A stretch of DNA of 64,000 bases from Clostridiales bacterium (lineage in GTDB: Bacteria; Bacillota; Clostridia; Oscillospirales; Oscillospiraceae), in NCBI GenBank assembly GCA_020859945.1, contig JAJBVG010000073.1:23770-87769 (forward strand), written 5' to 3'. Of the stretch, positions 44,288-51,802 are shown in pieces. The notes under the pieces are model-generated. The model was given only the letters and a program-made list of their open reading frames with translations, had not been told where the DNA came from and ran no database searches. The first letter of the stretch is position 1, and every line of letters begins with the position of its first letter. The position numbers and the translations under genes were made by a program.

Positions 44288-44322
44288 AAAAACACGCAGG
44301 TTTGTTGCCTGCGTGTTTTTTT
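44288..44322 (+). terminator. terminator of the trp operon
   Basis: AACACGCAGG TTTGTTG CCTGCGTGTT followed by TTTTTC. Confidence 0.85.
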
Positions 44323-44333
44323 CAATCATTTTT

Positions 44334-44476
44334 AGTTATCCCTTTGAATCATCCTTATCAATCATTCCAATGAGAAACCCCTCCACCACCGTCCAAGGGC
44401 GGCGGCCCTCCTCCGCCGTCAAGCGGCACTTCCGGGGCTTTGCCCCTCCCTGCCCTTTCAGGGGAGGCAAGGGAGG
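44334..44476. repeat. dispersed repeat family D, copy 2
   Basis: GTTATCCCTTTGAATCATCC through AAACCCCTCCACCACC to CCCTTTCAGGGGAGGCAAGGGAGG. It is closely similar to 561-697. The 44240-44569 gap otherwise contains the trp terminator and a TTTGCAATTTGCAATGAGCAATTAG stretch of the AATTAGC family. Confidence 0.8.
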
Positions 44477-44569
44477 TAGTGCTTATTTTTTAGTGTTGGT
44501 TTAATCCGATAAAGGTTAAATTTTTAGTAAAAAACTTCTCTCTAACCACTCGTCACTAACCACTAGCCG

Positions 44570-45691
44570 TTAAACTTTCCCATACATAAACAGGTCGCAT
44601 TTGATCATACCATTATAGAGCTTCCGTTTCTTCTTGGCCCGCTGGCCGAAGGCGTCCTCAAACTCCGTGTGGCTGGAGAGAATGGCCGTGCGCCACCCCT
44701 CCGGCAGCAGCCGAACCGTATGACCAAAGGCCCGGTACAGCTCCGTGACCTCGTCCTTCTCCATCAGCCGCTCACCGTAGGGCGGGTTGGTGACCAGACG
44801 GCCATAGGGAGCGGTGCTGTAAAACCGCCGGGCGTCGTAAACCTCGAAGCGAACCGTGTCCTCCACGTCGGCTTTGACTGCGTTGGCCTGAGCGATCTCC
44901 ACGCTGCGGGGGTCGATGTCCCCGCCCCAGATGTCATAGACCCGGTCGTATTCCTTGCTGATGGCCTCGTCCGCCGCGTCCATCCAGCTCCGCTGGGGCA
45001 GCCCGGCCCACTTCTGGGCGGCAAAGGTGCGGTTCAGCCCCGGCGCGCGGTTTTTGGCGATGAGCGCCGCCTCGATGGGGATGGTGCCCGACCCACAGAA
45101 GGGGTCACAGAAGGGGTCCAGCCCCCGGTAGCCGGTCAGCAGCACCATGGCCGCCGCCAGGGTCTCCCGCAGAGGCGCGCCGTTGTTCACCGCCCGATAG
45201 CCCCGCTTGTATAGGCCCTCGCCGCTGGTGTCCAGGCAGACATGCACCTGGTCCTTCATGATGGAGAACCGGATTTGGTATCGCGGCCCGTCCTCCGGCA
45301 GCCACTCCGTCCCGTAGACCTCCCCCAGCTTGGCGGAGGCGGCTTTTTTCACGATGGACTGGCAGGCGGGGACCGAGTGAAGCTGGGAATTGATGGAGTA
45401 CCCCTTCACGGGGAACTCGCCGTTTTTGGGGATCCAGTCCTGCCAGGGGACGGCCTTCACCCCCTGGAACAGCTCCTCAAAGGAGGTGGCGGGGAACTCC
45501 GCCAGCACCGCCAGCACCCTGGCCCCGCAGCGCAAGTTGATGTTCAGCCGGGGGATGTCCGCCAGGGTCCCTCGGCAGGTGATCCGGCCGTTTTCCGCCC
45601 GGACCTCCGCCAGCCCCAGCCGCTTCATCTCGTCGGCCACCAGCTTTTCCAGCCCCAGCAGGCAGGGGACCTCCAGTTTTATGTGATTCAT
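44570..45691 (-). CDS. THUMP-domain class I SAM-dependent RNA methyltransferase (RlmL N-half-like)
   Basis: 373 residues. An N-terminal THUMP-containing RNA-binding region (about 1-155) is followed by a methyltransferase domain with DPFCGSGTIPIEAALIA (SAM motif I, near 190), WGGDIDPRSVEIAQANA and the N2-guanine type catalytic motif TNPPYGERL near 292. This matches YpsC/RlmL(N)-type enzymes that methylate 23S rRNA guanine (m2G2445-like). The start is the ATG at 45691, with AAGGAGAAATCAAC upstream; the track adds 25 residues. It is monocistronic and divergent from the NfeD gene. Confidence 0.9.
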   Translation of the reverse strand: MNHIKLEVPCLLGLEKLVADEMKRLGLAEVRAENGRITCRGTLADIPRLNINLRCGARVLAVLAEFPATSFEELFQGVKAVPWQDWIPKNGEFPVKGYSINSQLHSVPACQSIVKKAASAKLGEVYGTEWLPEDGPRYQIRFSIMKDQVHVCLDTSGEGLYKRGYRAVNNGAPLRETLAAAMVLLTGYRGLDPFCDPFCGSGTIPIEAALIAKNRAPGLNRTFAAQKWAGLPQRSWMDAADEAISKEYDRVYDIWGGDIDPRSVEIAQANAVKADVEDTVRFEVYDARRFYSTAPYGRLVTNPPYGERLMEKDEVTELYRAFGHTVRLLPEGWRTAILSSHTEFEDAFGQRAKKKRKLYNGMIKCDLFMYGKV

Positions 45692-45886
45692 GTTGATTTC
45701 TCCTTGTATCCGCCGACTTGCGGGCAGACGCTGTTTTTCTGTCAAATTTAGAATCAGTATACCCAAATTTTAACCGAATTGCAATCTTCTTTTCTGGACT
45801 TTATCACTGACTTGTGTTATCCTATTCCATACAGGGAGGAATCCGCCTCTCTATTGGTCTATCTCCACGAAAGGAGGTTCCCCTTC

Positions 45887-46360
45887 ATGCAGCTATTCTC
45901 CCTCTCCGCCCCTGTGGTCTGGCTGATCCTGCTGGTGTTCTTCGCCGTGCTGGAGGGCGTCACCGTCAGCCTCAGCTCGGTGTGGTTCGCCCTGGGCGCG
46001 CTGGCGGCCCTGCTGGTGTCGCTGTTCATCGACAACCTGTGGATACAGCTGTTTGTGTTCGCGGTAGTGTCGTTGGTGACGCTGCTACTGATGCGCCCCC
46101 TGGCCACTCGCATGTTCCAGAAGAAGGGCTTTACCCCCACCAACGCCGACCGTATCCTGGGCAAAACCGGCATCGTCACCGAGGCCATCGACAACTTCGC
46201 CGCCAAAGGTCAGGTCAAGGTGTCCGGTCAGATGTGGTCCGCCCGGTCCGACAGCGGCGCCCCCATCTCCGCAGGTGTCCACGTCACCATCCTCCGCATT
46301 GAGGGCGTGCGGGTCATCGTCCGCCCGGAGACGGAAACCGCGCCTTCCGATTCACAATAA
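45887..46360 (+). CDS. NfeD-like membrane protein
   Basis: 157 residues: three hydrophobic segments within about 1-70 (PVVWLILLVFFAVLEGVTVSL, VWFALGALAALLVSLFI, LFVFAVVSLVTLLL) and a C-terminal OB-fold-like domain with ILGKTGIVTEAIDNFAAKGQVKVSGQMWSA. Short NfeD proteins lacking the ClpP-like domain typically pair with a stomatin/SPFH protein, exactly as here, where the SPFH gene starts 30 bases downstream. The pair is thought to organise membrane microdomains. The ATG at 45887 follows AAAGGAGGTTCCCCTTC. Confidence 0.9.
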   Translation: MQLFSLSAPVVWLILLVFFAVLEGVTVSLSSVWFALGALAALLVSLFIDNLWIQLFVFAVVSLVTLLLMRPLATRMFQKKGFTPTNADRILGKTGIVTEAIDNFAAKGQVKVSGQMWSARSDSGAPISAGVHVTILRIEGVRVIVRPETETAPSDSQ

Positions 46361-46390
46361 CCCTTTTCCACATCAGAAAGGAGCTTTGCC

Positions 46391-47290
46391 ATGTTCTTTG
46401 TCGTTCTCGTCGTCATTTTAATTCTGCTGGCCGTTCTGGTGGCCCGGAACCTGGTCATCGTCCGCCAGGCCGAAGCCCGCGTGGTGGAGCGGCTGGGCGC
46501 GTTCTACGCCGTCTGGGGCGTGGGCATCCACATCAAGATCCCCTTCCTGGAGCGGGTCAGCCGTCCCATCTCCCTGAAGGAGCAGGTGGCCGACTTCGAG
46601 CCCCAGCCCGTCATCACCAAGGACAACGTCACCATTGAGGTGGACTCCGTCCTGTTCTATCAAATCACCGACCCTAAGCTCTACACCTACGGTGTGCAGT
46701 CCCCTATGCGGGCCATTGAGAACCTGTCCGCCACCACCCTGCGGAACATCATCGGCGACCTGGAACTGGACCAGTCCCTGACCAGCCGCGACCTCATCAA
46801 CACCCAAATGCGGGCCATCCTGGACGAGGCCACCGACCCCTGGGGCATCAAGGTCAACCGGGTGGAGATCAAGAACATCACCCCGCCTCAAGGCATCCGG
46901 GACGCCATGGAGCGCCAGATGAAGGCAGAGCGGGAGCGCCGTGAAGCCATCCTCCGGGCCGATGGCCAGAAGGAAAGCCAAATCCGCGAGGCCGAGGGCG
47001 AAAAGCGCGCCCAGGTCCTCCGGGCGGAGGCCGCGAAGGAAGCCCGGTTGCTGGAGGCCCAGGCCCAGGCCGAAGCCATTATCAAGGTGCAGACCGCTCA
47101 GGCCGAGGCCCTGCGCCTGCTGAACGAGTCCGCCCCCAACGATCAGGTCGTCAAGCTCAAGTCCCTGGAGGCGTTCCAGGCCGCTGCCAACGGCAAGGCC
47201 ACCAAGATCATCATCCCCTCCGAAATTCAGGGGCTGGCAGGACTGGCCGCCGGATTGAAGGGCGTGGTGGAAGAGGACCCCAAGGCGTAA
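46391..47290 (+). CDS. SPFH/Band 7 stomatin-like protein (QmcA type)
   Basis: 299 residues. One N-terminal membrane helix (about 2-20) is followed by the SPFH domain (VERLGAFYAVWGVGIHIKIPFLERV, ISLKEQVADFEPQPVITKDNVTIEVDSVLFYQI), then an Ala/Glu-rich coiled coil (about 175-245) and IIPSEIQGLAGLAAGLKGV near the end. Members form large oligomeric cages on the membrane and influence protease activity and membrane order. It is coupled to the NfeD partner upstream and followed by a strong terminator. Confidence 0.93.
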   Translation: MFFVVLVVILILLAVLVARNLVIVRQAEARVVERLGAFYAVWGVGIHIKIPFLERVSRPISLKEQVADFEPQPVITKDNVTIEVDSVLFYQITDPKLYTYGVQSPMRAIENLSATTLRNIIGDLELDQSLTSRDLINTQMRAILDEATDPWGIKVNRVEIKNITPPQGIRDAMERQMKAERERREAILRADGQKESQIREAEGEKRAQVLRAEAAKEARLLEAQAQAEAIIKVQTAQAEALRLLNESAPNDQVVKLKSLEAFQAAANGKATKIIIPSEIQGLAGLAAGLKGVVEEDPKA

Positions 47291-47302
47291 CCAAACCACC
47301 TC

Positions 47303-47333
47303 AGCACCCCTCCCAACACCGGGAGGGGTGCTT
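47303..47333 (+). terminator. terminator after the SPFH gene (first of two identical copies)
   Basis: AGCACCCCTCCC AACACC GGGAGGGGTGCTT. The same 31 bases recur at 47578-47608. The T-run is short here because the hairpin-rich element starts immediately after. Confidence 0.7.
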
Positions 47334-47577
47334 GAGCCTGTCGAAAAACGACAGGCTCTCGACCAAAATCACGGATTTTGGTCGAATGTGCGGCCCCGGC
47401 AGCGCACGCGCAAGCGCGCACGTTTGGGGCCTCCCTGTGTGCTTTTGCCGGTACACGCCCGGCTAAAAGCACGGATTTCATTTTATTTTGTTGCTTGCGC
47501 AACAAAACTCCTGCGGAGGGCTTTCATAACATTTTACGCCACTTCATTTTGGGAAATTGGCTTTTTTGACAATCTGC
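47334..47577. repeat. hairpin-rich element between two identical terminators
   Basis: About 244 bases with consecutive hairpins: GAGCCTGTCG/CGACAGGCTC, TCGACCAAAATC/GATTTTGGTCGA, GCGCGC-type stems, GTGCTTTTGCCGG/CCCGGCTAAAAGCAC, and TTTTGTTGC/GCAACAAAA. The ends GCCTGTCGAAAAA and (reverse strand) GATTGTCAAAAAAGCC are weakly similar. No ORF is credible. It could be a MITE-like insertion or a structured RNA. Confidence 0.6.
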
Positions 47578-47612
47578 AGCACCCCTCCCAACACCGGGAG
47601 GGGTGCTTTTCG
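47578..47612 (+). terminator. second identical terminator hairpin
   Basis: AGCACCCCTCCC AACACC GGGAGGGGTGCTT followed by TTCGC; an exact duplicate of 47303-47333, offset by 275 bases. Confidence 0.75.
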
Positions 47613-47633
47613 CATAAAAACACAAAAAATTGA

Positions 47634-47662
47634 TTGACAAAAACAAAAAAGCCATATATAAT
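47634..47662 (+). promoter_or_regulatory. promoter of rpsF-ssb-rpsR
   Basis: TTGACA (47634-47639), a 17-base spacer, TATAAT (47657-47662): a perfect consensus. The leader of about 85 nt contains TTGCCTTTGCAAGAGGCAG, a possible small stem where S6:S18 autoregulation could act. The latter is inference from other bacteria. Confidence 0.85.
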
Positions 47663-47750
47663 GGAAAAGCTGCAATTCAAGAACAATGCGGCAGAATCCT
47701 TGCCTTTGCAAGAGGCAGAGGCCATATGTCCATAAGGAGGTGCAAATCAC

Positions 47751-48047
47751 ATGGCTAAGGTTACTGGCAATTACGAGACGATTTTCATCGCGGATACTTC
47801 CCTGGGGGACGACGGCATCGCCGCCCTGGTGGAGAAGTTCAAGGGTCTGGTAGAGCAGAACGGTACCCTGGGCGAAGTGGTTGAGTGGGGCAAGCGTCGG
47901 CTGGCCTATCCCATCAACCACAAGGTCGAGGGCTACTACACTCTGATGACCTTCACTTCCGCCCCTGATTTCCCCGCTGAGCTGACCCGGAACTACAACA
48001 TCACCGACGGCGTGATCCGTTCCATCGTGGTCGAGCAGGCGGAGTAA
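47751..48047 (+). CDS. rpsF: 30S ribosomal protein S6
   Basis: 98 residues with the S6 pattern NYETIFIADTSLGDDGIAALVEKFKGL, VVEWGKRRLAYPINHKVEGYYTLMTFTS and ELTRNYNITDGVIRSIV. It binds 16S rRNA as a heterodimer with S18. TAAGGAGGTGCAAATCAC precedes the ATG. First gene of the conserved rpsF-ssb-rpsR operon. Confidence 0.97.
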   Translation: MAKVTGNYETIFIADTSLGDDGIAALVEKFKGLVEQNGTLGEVVEWGKRRLAYPINHKVEGYYTLMTFTSAPDFPAELTRNYNITDGVIRSIVVEQAE

Positions 48048-48058
48048 GGGAGCGCATC

Positions 48059-48559
48059 ATGTTAAATCGAGTGATTTTACAGGGCCGCCTGGTGGCGGAC
48101 CCGGAGCTGCGCCATACCCAAAACGGTACGCCGGTGGCTACTTTCCGTATCGCCTGCGACCGGGGTTACCGGAGCAAAGACCCCAACGCCCAGAACGCGG
48201 ACTTTATCAACATCGTTGCCTGGCAAAAAACGGCTGAATTTATCAGCCGGTATTTCACCAAGGGCAGCATGATTTTGATTGACGGCCGCCTCCAGGTGCG
48301 GGAGTACAACGATAACACTGGCAATCGCCGTTATGTCACCGAGGTCGTGGCGGAGAACGTCAATTTCGCCGCTTCCAAGCGGGAGACCGGCGGCGGCTAT
48401 GGTCAGCAGAACAACAACTACAACGCCGGCGGGTATTCTGCCCAGCAGCCGGCCCAGTCCACTTATTCCGCCCCTTCCGCCTATACGCCCAACAATGCGG
48501 CGCCTGTGGCCAACGAGTTCGCGGAACTGAACGATGATGACGGCGAACTGCCGTTCTAA
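48059..48559 (+). CDS. ssb: single-stranded DNA-binding protein
   Basis: 166 residues: an OB fold (MLNRVILQGRLVADPELRHTQNGTPVATFRIACDRGY, INIVAWQKTAEFISRYFTKGSMILIDGRLQVREY), a Gln/Asn/Tyr/Ser-rich linker (about 108-150), and the acidic C-terminal tip DDDGELPF used to recruit replication and repair proteins. It starts 11 bases after rpsF. Length and tip are typical of the housekeeping SSB. Confidence 0.97.
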   Translation: MLNRVILQGRLVADPELRHTQNGTPVATFRIACDRGYRSKDPNAQNADFINIVAWQKTAEFISRYFTKGSMILIDGRLQVREYNDNTGNRRYVTEVVAENVNFAASKRETGGGYGQQNNNYNAGGYSAQQPAQSTYSAPSAYTPNNAAPVANEFAELNDDDGELPF

Positions 48560-48608
48560 ACGAGCCTGATAAAAGGGTTCTATTCCTACGATTGAGGAGG
48601 TTTTCGAT

Positions 48609-48845
48609 ATGGCTTACGATAGAGGCAACCGCAGCCGTAAGCGCCGGAAGGTCTGTAACTTCTGCGTGGACAAGGTTCAGCAGATCGACTACAAGGACGC
48701 CGCCAAGCTGCGCCGCTATGTTTCTGAGCGCGGCAAGATCCTGCCCCGCCGCACCACTGGCACCTGTGCCATGCACCAGCGTCAGCTGACCGTCGCCATC
48801 AAGCGCGCCCGTCAGATCGCGCTGCTGCCCTATGTGGCGGACTGA
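48609..48845 (+). CDS. rpsR: 30S ribosomal protein S18
   Basis: 78 residues, basic, with [51 protein letters not shown]. The Cys residues (CNFC and C/H in TCAMH) suggest the zinc-binding C+ form. It sits next to S6 on the 30S platform. TTGAGGAGGTTTTCGAT precedes the ATG. A terminator follows. Confidence 0.97.
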   Translation: MAYDRGNRSRKRRKVCNFCVDKVQQIDYKDAAKLRRYVSERGKILPRRTTGTCAMHQRQLTVAIKRARQIALLPYVAD

Positions 48846-48869
48846 GCAATCAGCGTAAACACACAAAAC

Positions 48870-48908
48870 AAAGGCTGCATCGAATTTGGTTCGGTGCAGC
48901 CTTTTTGT
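48870..48908. terminator. bidirectional terminator between rpsR and the DUF975 gene
   Basis: AAAGGCTGCA TCGAATTTGGTTCGG TGCAGCCTTT with TTTTTG on one side and AAAACAAA on the other, serving both convergent transcripts. Confidence 0.8.
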
Positions 48909-48917
48909 TTTGCTCTT

Positions 48918-49793
48918 TTAATTGTCCACCTTCACCGGCTTCTCCTCCACCCTCAGGTCCTGGGGCCGGATGGTGTCGTAAAAATGCACCAGGGCGATCT
49001 CCCGGTAGGGCAGCACAAAGGTATAGACCACCGTGTAGCAGAGCAGGCTCAGGATCGTCCCCAGCCTGTCGCTGCTGAAGAACACCCATCCCACATTATA
49101 GCCCACGTTGGTGGCCAGCAGGCCCAGGATGTCCCACCCGATGAAGGAGAGCTCCAGGGTGAACAACTGGACCCGGTGGCCCTTGGACATCCGCCAACCG
49201 GCGGATATCGCCTTGAAGATGGACATCTCCGGGTGGTCTAGCAGCACATAGGGGACCAGCAGGGTGCTGAAATAAATGAAAACGCCGGGGAAGATGAAGA
49301 AGCCCATGCCTACCCCCACCAGCACGGTGAGCAACAGACTCAGCAAAATGATTTTTCCCGCCATCCACAGCGTGTCAAACAGGGAACCGACTCCCAGCCG
49401 CTCCCCTCTGGCGGTGCGCATGGCGTAAAAGCTGAACCCGTACCCCATCACCACGGTGTAGAGGTAAATCAGCAAAAACACAAACAGCAAAACCTCCTGC
49501 TGAGGCTGGGCCAACAGCTGCCGGGCGTAGGCCATGGCGGAGCTGAGCGCCATGTTGACGCTTGCGTCGGAGATGCTTCCCTGGGCGGCGACCTGATCCA
49601 GCAGCGTATCCATGCTCTCGCTGAACCGGTCGCTGATGGCGGTCAGCGGGTTGGTCCAAATCAGGCTGACGATGGAGGAGATCCATTCCGTCAGCACCAG
49701 ATAGGCAATGCTGACCATCAGGATGCCAAAGGACTGATCCAACACCTGCTTTTTGGCGCGGGATTTGATCAAAACGCGGTCAGGATAATTCAT
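48918..49793 (-). CDS. DUF975 family membrane protein
   Basis: 291 residues with about six hydrophobic segments; SRAKKQVLDQSFGILMVSIAYLVL opens the protein. The FFIFPGVFIYFSTLLVPYVLLDHPEMSIFKAISAGWRMSKGHRVQLFTLELSFIGWDILG region is the signature of DUF975 integral membrane proteins of Firmicutes. The ATG at 49793 has AAGAAGGTATCCTGTT upstream; the track adds 17 residues. Function unknown; monocistronic. Confidence 0.85.
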   Translation of the reverse strand: MNYPDRVLIKSRAKKQVLDQSFGILMVSIAYLVLTEWISSIVSLIWTNPLTAISDRFSESMDTLLDQVAAQGSISDASVNMALSSAMAYARQLLAQPQQEVLLFVFLLIYLYTVVMGYGFSFYAMRTARGERLGVGSLFDTLWMAGKIILLSLLLTVLVGVGMGFFIFPGVFIYFSTLLVPYVLLDHPEMSIFKAISAGWRMSKGHRVQLFTLELSFIGWDILGLLATNVGYNVGWVFFSSDRLGTILSLLCYTVVYTFVLPYREIALVHFYDTIRPQDLRVEEKPVKVDN

Positions 49794-50217
49794 AACAGGA
49801 TACCTTCTTACACACAGACGGCGGCAGGACCGCCGGAAACGCAAATCTCCTTTTGCGCCACACAGTATAACACATCAGGCGGCACAAAAAAAGAGGATTT
49901 CTCAAAAAAGCAGCGGAAATAGCAAAAATTGCGGAAAGTTCTTTCGCTCCTGGAACGGAATCAAAAACCGCCGCGGGAAACGCTTCCGGCGGCGGCCTTT
50001 GAAAAGAGAGAGAAAGAAAGAAAAGAAAGGAGGTTGAAGAAGAGAAAGAAAAGGAGAGAAATCTATGTAAAGCGGGGGAGCCTTGCCCTGTTTGCTCCCT
50101 GCGAGTATAGAATAACAGAAGGCAGGGGAGAGATGGTAGACAAATCAAGAACAAATTTTGAAGGATTTGTAACAGGCGGCCTGCCGCGCCGGGATTTTCC
50201 GGCGCGGCGCAGACGCT
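49794..50217. other. intergenic region without a supported gene
   Basis: It contains a purine-only stretch GAAAGAGAGAGAAAGAAAGA and onward (about 49998-50070), and a GCCGCGCCGG/CCGGCGCGGC hairpin at 50183-50210 that may end dacF transcription although no U-run follows. The ORF 49929..50339 across it is Arg/Lys-rich and overlaps dacF antisense, so it is not credited. Confidence 0.5.
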
Positions 50218-51366
50218 TCATTCCGCCTGCATGGTCATCTTTTCCAGTATGCGGGCGAAGATGCCGCCGTAGGTCAGCCGGGCCACGTCCTCCCCGGCCA
50301 CCAGATCCACCGTCTGGCGGGCCTCGCCGTCCACGGTGATGTTCAGCGTCCCCAGCTTGTCCCCGGCAGACACGGGCGCAACGACGCTCTCCACCGTCTC
50401 CAGCTCGACCCCTACCTTGTCCCCGTCGCCCTTGGCTACGAGGATTTTACAACTGCCGTCCAGCCGGGTGGAGACGGTCTCCTGCTCGCCCAGAGAGACA
50501 GGCACCTGGGGCAGCTGGCCCTCCGGGGTGACGTCTACCAGGGTATAGCCTCCAAAGCCGTAATTCAGCAGCGCCTTGGCGCTGGCGAAGCGCAGGGCGG
50601 AGGTCTTGCTGCCCAGCACCACGGCGATCAGCTCCATGCCGTCCCGCTGGGCAGACGCGGAGATACAATACCCCGCGCTGTCGGTGGAACCGGTTTTCAG
50701 GCCGGTGGCCCCCTCGTAGTAGTAGATCAGCTTGTTGGTGTTGGCCAGCTCAAACGCGCCGTCCCGGATAGAATCCATCCAGATGCCCACATAGCTGCGG
50801 ATGATGTCGTGGCTCAACAGCTCCCGGCTCATCAGGGCGATGTCGTAGGCGGAGGTCACATGGCCCTCTGCGGGCAGACCGTTGCAGTTGCAGAAATGGG
50901 TGTCCTCCATGCCCAGCTCCGCCGCCCGCTGGTTCATCTGGTCCACAAAGGCGCTCTCTGACCCGGCCAGATGCTCCGCCAGGGCCACGGCAGCGTCATT
51001 GCCGGAGGCCACCGCCACCGCTTTGAGCATATCCCGGACGGTCATCTGCTCGCCCTTTTTTAGATAGACCTGGCTGCCGCCCATCCCGGCGGCGTACTCT
51101 GAAGTCGTCACCAACTCGTCCTCCTGGAGCGTGCCGCTCTCCAGCGCCTCTGTCACCAGCAGCATGGTCATAATTTTCGTCACCGACGCCGGTTCTAACT
51201 TCTTATGCTCGTTTTCGGCATAGAGGACCGCGCCGGTCTCCCGCTCCATCAGCAGTGACGCCTTGGCAGAGACCTCCACCGGTTCGGCGGCGTTCTCCGC
51301 CTGTGCCGCAGGACAGGCCGCCCACAAAATCAGCGCTGCCAGCAGCGCGGATGCTTTTCGTTTCAT
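50218..51366 (-). CDS. D-alanyl-D-alanine carboxypeptidase (DacF-like)
   Basis: 382 residues. The signal peptide MKRKASALLAALILWAACPAAQA is followed by the low-molecular-weight PBP domain with SxxK in PASVTKIMT (near 61), SGN in VASGNDAAVALAEHL and KTG in GLKTGSTDSAGYCISA (near 222). A C-terminal beta domain and a final amphipathic helix (FARILEKMTMQAE) for membrane association complete the usual architecture. It trims the terminal D-Ala of peptidoglycan stem peptides. In Firmicutes dacF is often beside spoIIA, but no sporulation gene is adjacent here. Confidence 0.92.
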   Translation of the reverse strand: MKRKASALLAALILWAACPAAQAENAAEPVEVSAKASLLMERETGAVLYAENEHKKLEPASVTKIMTMLLVTEALESGTLQEDELVTTSEYAAGMGGSQVYLKKGEQMTVRDMLKAVAVASGNDAAVALAEHLAGSESAFVDQMNQRAAELGMEDTHFCNCNGLPAEGHVTSAYDIALMSRELLSHDIIRSYVGIWMDSIRDGAFELANTNKLIYYYEGATGLKTGSTDSAGYCISASAQRDGMELIAVVLGSKTSALRFASAKALLNYGFGGYTLVDVTPEGQLPQVPVSLGEQETVSTRLDGSCKILVAKGDGDKVGVELETVESVVAPVSAGDKLGTLNITVDGEARQTVDLVAGEDVARLTYGGIFARILEKMTMQAE

Positions 51367-51802
51367 CCTGTGTTCCCTCCCTTTTACCGTCAGTCTGTGG
51401 AAAGCCGTGAAAATAATACGAGGAAAATTTTCTCTTTTTGCCGCTCAGACGTGTATTTTTTGCCCTCTAACGGCCCAGGTGTGTATTTTTCCCGTCAAAA
51501 AAAGATTTGCACCTTTTCCACAAGGTTTTCCACAAGAACGCCTGTGCAATGCCAGAGAGAAAAAGCGGTTTTCCCTCTCTTTGCCCTTTCTTTTCCCACG
51601 TTTGACCAAAAACCAACTTATTTCGAGTTGAAACAAACTCTTTTCCACGGTTTTTGGCGTATCATGGGACCCCCGTCCTCTCAGCGGCGCAAAAAGTTCC
51701 CGACGGATTTTTGCTTTGTTTGCCCATCATCTCTTGACGAATCCCTTTCCATCCGCTATGATGGGGCAGAAACGGAGCCGAAACCAACAGGAGGCGCATC
51801 CC
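51367..51802. other. intergenic region with divergent promoters and tandem TTTTCCACAAG
   Basis: A T-rich region between divergent dacF and ttcA-like genes. TTTTCCACAAG occurs twice in tandem (51514-51524, 51526-51536), and GTGTATTTTT twice nearby (51450s and 51480s). The ORFs 51370..51837 and 51445..51648 lack ribosome binding sites and protein character and are not credited. Confidence 0.5.
51734..51762 (+). promoter_or_regulatory. promoter of the TtcA-like gene
   Basis: TTGACG (51734-51739), 17 bases, TATGAT (51757-51762), about 40 bases before the start codon. Confidence 0.7.

Noticed and set aside
47303-47612. CRISPR-like repeat pair
   Set aside because: Only two copies, the repeat is a terminator hairpin, and the interior is hairpins rather than a spacer array. 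No cas genes are present.
49929-50339. 136-residue Arg/Lys-rich ORF
   Set aside because: Its second half is antisense to dacF and the first half is a purine-only tract; composition is explained by the DNA bias.
51367-51802. Chromosomal origin (DnaA-box-like repeats)
   Set aside because: Only two imperfect boxes, no AT-rich unwinding region with further boxes, and no dnaA, dnaN or rpmH nearby.
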